In this document: in pieces, positions 1-6,402 of the stretch
Layout of the letters: each line of letters opens with the position of its first letter
Numbering within the stretch: the first letter of the stretch is position 1
Assembly: GCA_023248365.1 (NCBI GenBank)
Contig: JAHFER010000097.1
Location: 1 to 6,436 of the forward strand
DNA length: 6,436 bases
Origin: Nitrospirota bacterium
Lineage (GTDB): Bacteria; Nitrospirota; 9FT-COMBO-42-15; HDB-SIOI813
Direction of reading: 5' to 3'
Made by a program: the position numbers and the translations under genes
Notes under the pieces: model-generated
Seen by the model: only the letters and a program-made list of their open reading frames with translations
What the model was told of the DNA's origin: nothing
Database searches by the model: none

Positions 1-1
1 T

Positions 2-1144
2 ATTCACAAATTAAGCGGGTCTATTCAGGCGCAGGAAAGAACCGCGGGTAAATATGTCATTTTAAAACGACCGGAGTTTAAGAAACTATTTGAACAAAGA
101 GTATTGGAATTTAATAAGAACTTGCTGGAACTTGAGCAAGCAGGAAAGGAACTGGATTTAAAACCTCTTCAAAACAGTCATAAGCTATTCCTCACTGTGG
201 TGAGGCATATGTTCGATGGAGAACATGAAAATATACAGTTGTTAAAAGAAGCAGCAGATGATGTTACTGACACTATCAATACCCTGTTTAATGTCCAGGA
301 GGGTTTGCTAAAGTCAAAACTTGAATATGCTGACCGGGAGCATAGTTCAACAATCACATGGACTATCCTGCTTGCATTTACAGGCCTTACTCTGGCTATC
401 GTTGCAGCAGCCATCTTAACTTATAACCTTGTATCTTCAATAAAGAAGCTTCAAAAAGCGACAATGAGGATAGCTGAGGGAAACTTTGACTATGACCCTG
501 AAATCCCTGTAAGGGATGAAATTGGAGAACTTGCCAGGGATTTCTCCTCCATGGCATTAAAGTTAAAGACATTTGAGCAGATTTGTCTTGATGCCAATCC
601 ATTGACAAGACTCCCTGGCAATAGGGCGATAGAACGCACTATAAACATGAGGCTTTCCAGTAAACTCCCCTTTGCTGTTTGTTATGCAGATCTTGATAAT
701 TTCAAGGCATACAACGATCGTTATGGATATATCAAAGCAAGTGAAGTCATTAAGCTGACAGGAGAGATTATTCATGATGCTGTTAAACAGTATGCAGGCA
801 CAGACGGATTTGCAGGGCACATTGGCGGTGACGATTATGTTGCAGTAATTTCAACAGAGGATGTAAAAAATGTATGCGATAGCATAATAAAGGAGTTTGG
901 TGATATGATTACTGCACACTACACAAAAGGAGATATTGAGAGAGGTGCAATAGAGGGATTAGACCGGTACGGAGTGAAAAGGATTTTCCCAATTATGACC
1001 ATTTCCATTGCTGTAATAATTTGTAGTAATGAGGAGTATCCATCAGCCGTTGAGGTTGCCATGGCCGCTGCAAAAATAAAAGAATATGTAAAAGGAGTAG
1101 AAGGCAGCAACTATTTTATAAGCCGCAACATGGATACTCTATGA
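2..1144 (+). CDS. Membrane sensor with HAMP and variant GGDEF domain (5' partial)
   Basis: The frame is open from base 2, so the true start lies upstream; the TTG at 104 is only the first possible start codon in view. Residues are counted from base 2. Residues 1-115 are helical and look like the periplasmic part of a four-helix sensor (ERTAGKYVILKRPEF). A membrane helix spans about 119-141, HAMP about 142-194 (IAEGNFDY, DEIGELARDF) and a GGDEF domain 197-374. The GGDEF domain opens with NPLTRLPGNR and keeps DLDNFK (230-235) and ND (238-239). The signature reads GGDDY (275-279) rather than GG[D/E]EF, and there is no RxxD inhibitory site at the usual place before it. The residue matching PleD Asp344 is Ser247 (KASEV). 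The family makes cyclic dinucleotides at the inner face of the membrane; product and activity here are uncertain. The stop overlaps the start of the next gene (ATGA). Confidence 0.88.
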   Translation: MHKLSGSIQAQERTAGKYVILKRPEFKKLFEQRVLEFNKNLLELEQAGKELDLKPLQNSHKLFLTVVRHMFDGEHENIQLLKEAADDVTDTINTLFNVQEGLLKSKLEYADREHSSTITWTILLAFTGLTLAIVAAAILTYNLVSSIKKLQKATMRIAEGNFDYDPEIPVRDEIGELARDFSSMALKLKTFEQICLDANPLTRLPGNRAIERTINMRLSSKLPFAVCYADLDNFKAYNDRYGYIKASEVIKLTGEIIHDAVKQYAGTDGFAGHIGGDDYVAVISTEDVKNVCDSIIKEFGDMITAHYTKGDIERGAIEGLDRYGVKRIFPIMTISIAVIICSNEEYPSAVEVAMAAAKIKEYVKGVEGSNYFISRNMDTL

Positions 1145-1632
1145 GAATTGAACTGAAATATATTTTTTTAATTCTTTTGTTATCTCTGCCTTATGGTTGT
1201 GCAGGAACACTGCATAATTTCAATCAACAGTCAAAGCTCGCCTCTGCAAAGGACTTGCTAAAGCATGGCAAGAGACTGCCTGCTATAAAACTTCTCAAAG
1301 AAATCACAAATGAAAAAGGTGTTCCGGATGTTACAGATGAGGCGATGTTCAGGCTGGCCATTATTTATTTAAGCAGTTCTCCTGATGCTGAGAAATTAGA
1401 TAACTCACGGAAATTACTTGAACGATTAGAGAGAGAGTACCCTGACAGCCTGTGGGCCTTACAATCTTATCCTCTACTTGAAATGATAATAAGAATAAGA
1501 CTTGAGAGGGATTTCAAAAGTGAAACGCATCAGGAGATTGAGCATCTTAAACGCGAGAATAAAAAATTAAAACTTAGCATCGAAAGACTTAAAACCCTGG
1601 ATATTGAACTGGAGGATAAGTCCGGATATTAA
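1141..1632 (+). CDS. Putative lipoprotein with TPR-like helices and C-terminal coiled coil (QseG-like)
   Basis: This is a 163-residue protein. Residues 1-19 form a signal peptide (charged MRIELK, then a hydrophobic run) ending in LPYGC, so Cys20 is the likely lipidated residue; Pro at -3 makes the lipobox imperfect. Residues 30-120 are helical and TPR-like (LLKHGKRLPAIKLLKEI; AMFRLAIIYLSSS; LLERLEREYPDS), which is common in envelope-attached lipoproteins. Residues 127-160 are a heptad-rich coiled coil ending in ERLKTLDIELEDK. The start is set by the ATGA overlap with the sensor gene; only a weak GGAT stands upstream, so translational coupling is likely. A small lipoprotein directly after a four-helix sensor recalls QseG, which binds the sensor kinase QseE/GlrK in the periplasm of E. 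coli. A role as periplasmic partner of the upstream sensor is inferred. Confidence 0.8.
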   Translation: MRIELKYIFLILLLSLPYGCAGTLHNFNQQSKLASAKDLLKHGKRLPAIKLLKEITNEKGVPDVTDEAMFRLAIIYLSSSPDAEKLDNSRKLLERLEREYPDSLWALQSYPLLEMIIRIRLERDFKSETHQEIEHLKRENKKLKLSIERLKTLDIELEDKSGY

Positions 1633-1640
1633 CTGCATTG

Positions 1641-2993
1641 CTAATGCTTAATTATGTCATCACCTGAACCAGGTAACCCGTCCTGTCCACTGCTGTAGAG
1701 ACTGTACCCCTCAGGTAATAACTCGAAAATAAATTTATTACCCCAGGGGTCCTTTATCATACCTTCTTTAATAAAGTGTTCCCTGTAAAGGACCTCAAGG
1801 GAGCTGGGGAGCGTTCCTTTTACTATTTGGTGATATTTTATTGCAACTCTTAGATAATTCAAATCCTTTTCTGCTGATATTTTTTTTAATGTATCTACTG
1901 CGGCGACAAAATTGTTTATTCCGCCCATTTCTCCAATTGGAAAAAGGGAATAAACAAAGCTCACGATAAATGTAAGAATGGCAACCTGAAAAACGGTCCA
2001 TAAACGTCCTTTTTCAAGTGTTTCATCCGAAAATCCTTCCGGCGGGGTAAGAAAACCCCGACTATCCCCATATTTATCACCAGGCCTATCCACATATGTA
2101 TCAACGATAGGCGGGACATTCTTGTCCCGCTCATTTTCATCATCCTTTGTGAGCGCCTCGCTCATAAGATATTCATCCGCAAATTGCGATGGGACAGGAG
2201 TTGTTCCCTCCCAAATTTCGTTTGAAGGATGGACATCCGGTACTTCTTCAACCTTCTGGATTCCAGGTGCATAAGATAAAGAAGTCTCTGAAATAAGACC
2301 TGCAAATTTCAATGCTGCAAGAGTTTTATAGACCTCAAATTCAGTCAAATTGACCATCTGAATTATTGACTTCACATCTCTCTGGCCATCAACGAGATTA
2401 AAAATATTTATTTCTTCAGTTCCTAATGAAGAAAATAATTTCTCTGACTCTTCTCCTTTATTACTTTGAGAAAAAATTATATTATCCGTTGGTATCAGGC
2501 CCTCTATATCAGGCCATTCATCCAACATCCGTATACCTTCCATAAGTATGAAACCAGTTGAAATTGGTATCTGGTATTCCTTTTCAAATTCTATCTGGTG
2601 TGCATCAAACTTATACCTGCCGTCTTTCCACCTGAATAATTTAAAGATTACATCTTTTATCTGGATTTGTAACACATTTTGCAGAACTTCTTTAGAAATA
2701 TTGCCGCTTGCAACGAGTATGTGCCCAATCTTTTCACCCGTATTCTCCTGCACAAGAAGTGCATCTTCTAATTCCTTTTCAGTTAACTTTCCGGAGCTAA
2801 TCAAAAGTCTTCCGATCTTCTCATTTTCTCCCATTTTTACAGAAAGGGCGTATACTATCTCCCCGTTGTAAAAATTGATAGTTACAGATTCCTCTTCATT
2901 TTGAACGGTAAGCATTCCGCTCTTCTTCTGAAGATTAATAAGCTGAAGAATATCAGCAATTCCAAAATCTTTTATAGAGCCTTCTAAAGACAT
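1641..2993 (-). CDS. PATAN (DUF4388) protein with MshEN-like insertion and GspG-like extracytoplasmic tail
   Basis: This is a 450-residue protein. Residues 2-52 are the first half of PATAN/DUF4388 (GSIKDFGIADILQLI, KKSGMLTV, INFYNGEIVYAL), and the second half follows at about 112-130 (IKDVIFKLFRWKDGRYKF). Between them, 59-111 carry two 24-residue repeats separated by 5 residues, as in the c-di-GMP receptor domain MshEN. Residues about 185-236 look like a winged-helix segment found in related proteins. A charged, Pro-rich linker (245-330) precedes one membrane helix (about 332-352). The tail 360-450 resembles the C-terminal half of GspG, the type II secretion major pseudopilin: DPWGN (415-419) and SSGQDGLPGSGDDI (434-447). 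N-inside topology puts PATAN in the cytoplasm and the tail outside. The start lies 1 base after the previous stop, with no strong Shine-Dalgarno, so coupling is likely. No function is established; a signal-linked role at the envelope is inferred. Confidence 0.88.
   Translation of the reverse strand: MSLEGSIKDFGIADILQLINLQKKSGMLTVQNEEESVTINFYNGEIVYALSVKMGENEKIGRLLISSGKLTEKELEDALLVQENTGEKIGHILVASGNISKEVLQNVLQIQIKDVIFKLFRWKDGRYKFDAHQIEFEKEYQIPISTGFILMEGIRMLDEWPDIEGLIPTDNIIFSQSNKGEESEKLFSSLGTEEINIFNLVDGQRDVKSIIQMVNLTEFEVYKTLAALKFAGLISETSLSYAPGIQKVEEVPDVHPSNEIWEGTTPVPSQFADEYLMSEALTKDDENERDKNVPPIVDTYVDRPGDKYGDSRGFLTPPEGFSDETLEKGRLWTVFQVAILTFIVSFVYSLFPIGEMGGINNFVAAVDTLKKISAEKDLNYLRVAIKYHQIVKGTLPSSLEVLYREHFIKEGMIKDPWGNKFIFELLPEGYSLYSSGQDGLPGSGDDIIKH
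2043..2060. repeat. 6-bp inverted repeat near the 2111-2130 palindrome
   Basis: Arms CGGGGT (2043-2048) and ACCCCG (2055-2060) flank the six-base loop AAGAAA. It lies about 50 bases from the stronger palindrome and also codes for the PATAN protein linker (about residues 312-317). Two GC-rich hairpins this close in AT-rich DNA are unusual, but this weaker one may be chance. Confidence 0.45.
2111..2130. repeat. Perfect 8-bp inverted repeat, TTCT loop, inside a CDS
   Basis: Arms GCGGGACA (2111-2118) and TGTCCCGC (2123-2130) flank TTCT. The element is much more GC-rich than its surroundings and falls in the sequence coding for the variable linker (about residues 288-295) of the PATAN protein. 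It is not followed by a T-run, so it is not a terminator. It may be a small palindromic repeat inserted in a tolerant linker. Confidence 0.7.
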
Positions 2994-2994
2994 T

Positions 2995-5283
2995 TTAATT
3001 AAACCGTACCCTTATATATTTAAGGTTAAACAATAGCATCAAATATGAAGTGCAGATAAGAAATATTCCTGTGAGGTAAAATTTAGATGGAAAATAATAG
3101 GCAATGTACCATGTATCGCTTAAATTTCCTGAGATAAAAACTGTGAGTCCTATAAAGAAGATGATGTTCATAATAATACCAGGGGAGGATTTGCCTTTGT
3201 ATATATGCCATAAACCTGGCAGAAGAAACGACCACCGTTTATTCATGCCTCCGGGTGCAACACCCTCTTTTTCATCGTTTCTTCTGCATTCCCGGCACAA
3301 GCCGCCGAAAACTTTTGATCCTGTACAGTACCCGCATACAATACGATTACATTCAGGACAATGATATGCCATTGGAGTCACTGGTTTGACATATGAAAGA
3401 ATTGTAAGAATAATCATAATACTAAAACCAAGAATATGTAATCTGTCTCCGGAAATCCTGAAGATTCCTTGCAGTATAATGCTCGAAAGTAATCTTGAAT
3501 AATTATTGGGTTGAAGTGCAACATGCCACAATTCATCTTTACTTAACGGATAATCCATTACATGTGCGCCACCTTTAGTTATGATTGTGGAGAACTTTTC
3601 GGCATCCTGAATATTAATATTTCTTGCTGTCTTATATGCCTGGTCCGCCTCTTCAAACATCAGTTTTTCTCTAAATGCCTGACTCAGGTTAAATGGGGGG
3701 ATTGCAGATTCTGGTGCTTCTTTCTCAGCCGCCTTGTAATATTCAATCGCTTTACCATAATTACCGCTTTTAAAAAATATATTCCCAAGATTATTTAATG
3801 CAATCCTCCTTATACTCTTTTGATCTGAAACAAGCTGCTTATTATAATACTCAATTGCCCCGTTGAAATTTCCTCCCTTATACATTATTGTTGCGATACT
3901 TAAGGGGAGGTAAGGATTATCCGTGGCATTATTGTATTGCTTTTTCAGGCTTATCAAAAGGTCAGTGTCTTCCATGCCCTTATCTGCTGCAATTAATCCC
4001 TGAAGGGTCATATTTTCATGCCCTGTAAGGAATATAGCGTTATATTTCAGCGTTACCGGCAGAGATAGAAAAAAAACGAGAATTATAACAGCAACTACCC
4101 TTTCTTTTTTTGTTAAATAAAGCCAAATACAGGTAATCCAAAAAACTACAAACCAACCAATACCAAATATTGCCGGCAGGACTATTATTGTTCCGAAGAA
4201 AAAAGGACGGAGAGAATTATCAATAAATTTAGATGTGTTTTCCCTGAATGTATGATTAAAAACCGGCAATATCCTTAGCAGCCAGGCGAACAAAATGGTC
4301 AATGATGTCAATGTGAGTGAGATTGTAAGAACAGTATATACCCGTCCTGCCAGATTAAATAAAGTCCAGAAATCCTTAAAAGAAACCCTTACACCGTCTA
4401 TGTATTCTGAAATGGCCGGAAATATTTTAGACATCCTTATGAGGGATCTTGCTGTAAGATAATATACAGGGGCATAGTCAGGAGACAATTCTTTTGCCCT
4501 GACTCCTATCTTATAAGCCTCTTCAACCTGGTCGTTTTCAATTTTAATATAACCTTCTCTTACTAACAGCGGCGTCACATTGGTCTGAATTGATTTAGAG
4601 TTATCAAACGATGTATTGACCTGAGCAAATACATTGGATGATAAAAGAAGGAGGATTATTAAAAGAATGGCTGAGCTGCTCTTATTCCCTCCAACCCGCT
4701 TTTCTTCCCCTGCAATAAGCCTCTTTATGTTACCAATATGGCGTATATATATCATCATAGAAATTAGAATTGAAAATATTAAGTATGGAATGGATTTTTC
4801 CCATAGTAGGACTACAATCGGTAGTAATGCAAAGGAAATCAATGCCCCAAGTGAAGAATATTTCCATTTGGCAATACTTACGATCCAGATTCCAAGGGTA
4901 ATTAATCCAACAACAGGCCATAAGGCAACCAGTACACCGAAACTTGTTGCAACACCCTTTCCTCCTTTAAATTTCAGGTAAACAGGAAAGTTGTGTCCAA
5001 CGACAGCGGCAAAGGCTATCGCAAATGTCCAGAAATCCATACCCCACAGAAACTTTGCGATTAAAACAGGGATAAATCCTTTCAAAGCATCAAGCAATAG
5101 TGTAATAGCCCCGCCGAGTTTACCTGTTGTTCTCAGCACATTCGTAGCTCCGATATTTCCGCTCCCCATAGTTCTTATATCCCCTGCCCCCATAACCATA
5201 GCAGTAATAAGACCACATGGTATCGCCCCAACAAAATAGCTGATAACTGTTAGCAATAATTTATTAAAATAAAAATTTTGCAT
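2995..5283 (-). CDS. plsY: PlsY acyl-phosphate:glycerol-3-phosphate acyltransferase fused to TPR/zinc-ribbon membrane protein
   Basis: This is a 762-residue protein in one uninterrupted frame; bacterial PlsY is usually about 200 residues. Residues 1-198 are a full PlsY, which transfers the acyl group of acyl-phosphate to glycerol-3-phosphate to give lysophosphatidate at the inner membrane. All three family motifs are present: GSGNIGATNVLRT (41-), KGGKGVATSFG (106-) and HIGNIKRLIAGEE (182-). Residues 201-221 look like a signal peptide or extra membrane helix ending in NVFAQ. Then follow a TPR-like stretch (about 240-300), membrane helices (about 316-340, 361-390, 395-418), three TPR-like repeats (about 461-560), another helix (about 613-632), a six-cysteine zinc-ribbon-like module (C642, C645, C650, C653, C663, C666) and a TM2-like end (LLPGLWHIYKGK plus two helices). 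The start lacks a Shine-Dalgarno and lies 12 bases after pgsA. The second half has no assigned function. An indel joining two genes cannot be excluded. Confidence 0.9.
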   Translation of the reverse strand: MQNFYFNKLLLTVISYFVGAIPCGLITAMVMGAGDIRTMGSGNIGATNVLRTTGKLGGAITLLLDALKGFIPVLIAKFLWGMDFWTFAIAFAAVVGHNFPVYLKFKGGKGVATSFGVLVALWPVVGLITLGIWIVSIAKWKYSSLGALISFALLPIVVLLWEKSIPYLIFSILISMMIYIRHIGNIKRLIAGEEKRVGGNKSSSAILLIILLLLSSNVFAQVNTSFDNSKSIQTNVTPLLVREGYIKIENDQVEEAYKIGVRAKELSPDYAPVYYLTARSLIRMSKIFPAISEYIDGVRVSFKDFWTLFNLAGRVYTVLTISLTLTSLTILFAWLLRILPVFNHTFRENTSKFIDNSLRPFFFGTIIVLPAIFGIGWFVVFWITCIWLYLTKKERVVAVIILVFFLSLPVTLKYNAIFLTGHENMTLQGLIAADKGMEDTDLLISLKKQYNNATDNPYLPLSIATIMYKGGNFNGAIEYYNKQLVSDQKSIRRIALNNLGNIFFKSGNYGKAIEYYKAAEKEAPESAIPPFNLSQAFREKLMFEEADQAYKTARNINIQDAEKFSTIITKGGAHVMDYPLSKDELWHVALQPNNYSRLLSSIILQGIFRISGDRLHILGFSIMIILTILSYVKPVTPMAYHCPECNRIVCGYCTGSKVFGGLCRECRRNDEKEGVAPGGMNKRWSFLLPGLWHIYKGKSSPGIIMNIIFFIGLTVFISGNLSDTWYIAYYFPSKFYLTGIFLICTSYLMLLFNLKYIRVRFN

Positions 5284-5295
5284 AAGAAAAACTGA

Positions 5296-5856
5296 TTAAA
5301 AGGTTTTCTGTTCCTTAAAATTATTCCAAAATTTGTAAAAATAATCAAAGGCCGAGATAAGAGATAAGATTGCAGCAAGCCAGAGACCCACTGTGCCGAA
5401 CAGGTGTAAGTCTAATGATCTTTCAAATATTATAACAGGATAATTAAGGATAAGGAGAATAATTGCAAGAATTTGTACTACTGTTTTGAATTTTCCCATC
5501 TCCTTTGCCTCGATAACAATGCCTATGGAGGCTGCGATTGCCCTTAAACCAGTTATTGCAAGTTCCCTCCCTATTATTACAATAGCAATCCACGCTGCAA
5601 CCCTTCTGAATTCTACAAGCATAATAAGTGCAGAAAGGATAAGGAGTTTGTCTGCAACCGGATCAAGGAATTTACCTGATAATGAAACCTGTTGCCATTT
5701 CCTTGCAAGATAGCCGTCAAGCCAGTCTGTTATTGATGCTATTGAAAATATAATAGCCGCCCAAAATGACATGGAATGGGAAGGCGAATTAAAGACAATT
5801 ATAAAGAATGGTATAAATAATATACGAATGATAGATAGGAAGTTGGGGAGATTCAA
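5296..5856 (-). CDS. pgsA: CDP-diacylglycerol--glycerol-3-phosphate 3-phosphatidyltransferase (phosphatidylglycerophosphate synthase)
   Basis: This 186-residue protein has normal family length. It condenses CDP-diacylglycerol with glycerol-3-phosphate to phosphatidylglycerophosphate, the committed step to phosphatidylglycerol and cardiolipin, in the inner membrane. The CDP-alcohol phosphotransferase motif D-x2-D-G-x2-A-R-x8-G-x3-D-x3-D is complete: D44, D47, G48, A51, R52, G61, D65, D69. Hydrophobic helices occupy about 8-22, 30-43, 70-82, 88-112, 125-145 and 153-172. The N-terminus MNLPNFLSIIRI is typical of PgsA, which fixes the start at TTG (5854-5856). That start overlaps the kdsC stop (TTGA) and has a GAAGGG Shine-Dalgarno 6 bases upstream. 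Glycerol-3-phosphate is also the substrate of the PlsY half encoded next, so the two phospholipid steps are adjacent. Other CDP-alcohol transferases share the motif, but the N-terminus and GRELAITGLR (97-) favour PgsA. Confidence 0.95.
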   Translation of the reverse strand: MNLPNFLSIIRILFIPFFIIVFNSPSHSMSFWAAIIFSIASITDWLDGYLARKWQQVSLSGKFLDPVADKLLILSALIMLVEFRRVAAWIAIVIIGRELAITGLRAIAASIGIVIEAKEMGKFKTVVQILAIILLILNYPVIIFERSLDLHLFGTVGLWLAAILSLISAFDYFYKFWNNFKEQKTF

Positions 5857-6359
5857 CTTTTACCCTTCATCTTTAGAATGAAGTCAATTACCTCGCGCAC
5901 AGCCCCGTCCCCTCCCCGTTTTTTAGTTACCATATCAGATGTGTCCCTTACTTCCTCTATGGCATCAGAGGCAGTAGCAGAGAAGCCGACTGTTTGAAGG
6001 AGAGGAATATCTATAAGGTCATCGCCCATAAAGGCAAACTGCTCGTCTGATAAATTATATCTGGACTTAATATTAATGTACACACCAACCTTATCGTGAA
6101 TACCCTGATGCACCTCTTCGATCTTTAGTTCCTTTGCCCTGTATTCAACTGATTTGGAATATCTTCCTGAAATTATTCCAACCTCTATACCTGACCTTTT
6201 CAAAAGATAAATACCATGCCCGTCATGGACATGAAAGGCTTTAAGCTCATTACCATTACTATCTATTATAATCCTGCCGTCTGTAAGAATGCCGTCTACA
6301 TCAAGCAGAATAAATCTTACCTTCTCAGCCTTCTCTTGTAGTGTTTCTAACTCTTTCAT
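5853..6359 (-). CDS. kdsC: 3-deoxy-D-manno-octulosonate 8-phosphate phosphatase (KdsC/YrbI type)
   Basis: This is a 168-residue soluble HAD-family phosphatase of usual KdsC length. It removes phosphate from Kdo-8-phosphate to give Kdo for LPS inner core, in the cytoplasm; the family forms Mg-dependent tetramers without a large cap. HAD motif I is LLDVDGILTDG with nucleophile D20 and acid/base D22; motif II is ISGR (S64); motif III is K90; motif IV is MGDDLID (D113, D114). FHVHDGHGI (42-50) and KRGGDGAVREV (147-) are family hallmarks. The ATG start is the first after an in-frame TAG at 6375-6377 and has no clear Shine-Dalgarno. The gene is first of the minus-strand string in view and overlaps pgsA by 4 bases. 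A related HAD phosphatase of other sugar acids is possible but less likely. Confidence 0.95.
   Translation of the reverse strand: MKELETLQEKAEKVRFILLDVDGILTDGRIIIDSNGNELKAFHVHDGHGIYLLKRSGIEVGIISGRYSKSVEYRAKELKIEEVHQGIHDKVGVYINIKSRYNLSDEQFAFMGDDLIDIPLLQTVGFSATASDAIEEVRDTSDMVTKKRGGDGAVREVIDFILKMKGKS
5863..5868 (-). promoter_or_regulatory. Ribosome binding site deciding the TTG start of pgsA
   Basis: GAAGGG on the minus strand lies 6 bases (TAAAAG) before the TTG at 5854-5856. With the conserved PgsA N-terminus it supports TTG as the start rather than an internal ATG. The site lies inside the last codons of kdsC, so the two genes are probably translated together. Confidence 0.65.
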
Positions 6360-6378
6360 TTTATAAAATATTTTCTAA

Positions 6379-6402
6379 CCACAGAGACACAGTGGCACAG
6401 AG
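6379..6402. repeat. Three imperfect tandem copies of an 8-base CACAG motif upstream of kdsC
   Basis: Copies CCACAGAG, ACACAGTG and GCACAGAG stand head to tail with 8-base period (consensus NCACAGWG). They lie 20 bases upstream of the kdsC start, in the 77-base non-coding tail of the window (6360-6436), whose remainder is AT-rich and shows no clear promoter. Similar CACAGAG-rich short intergenic repeats are, from memory, scattered in many environmental bacterial genomes; their function is not known to me. Confidence 0.6.

Noticed and set aside
104..106. TTG as the start of the GGDEF sensor gene
   Set aside because: The same frame is open back to base 2 and encodes sensor-like sequence (ERTAGKYVILKRPEF), so the gene begins before the window.
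1635..1647. Small hairpin GCATT-GCT-AATGC between the convergent genes, as a terminator
   Set aside because: Only 5 base pairs, mostly A/T, with no T-run on either strand; too weak to call.
1662..1674. Hairpin ACCTG-AAC-CAGGT just inside the end of the PATAN gene
   Set aside because: A 5-bp stem within coding sequence and no T-run after it on either strand; likely chance.
2548..2871. 107-codon plus-strand open frame opposite the PATAN gene
   Set aside because: It is antisense to a well-supported domain, shows no recognisable motif and has cysteine/serine-rich composition typical of shadow frames.
4634..4981. 115-codon plus-strand open frame opposite plsY
   Set aside because: It lies antisense to conserved PlsY motifs and shows no family features.
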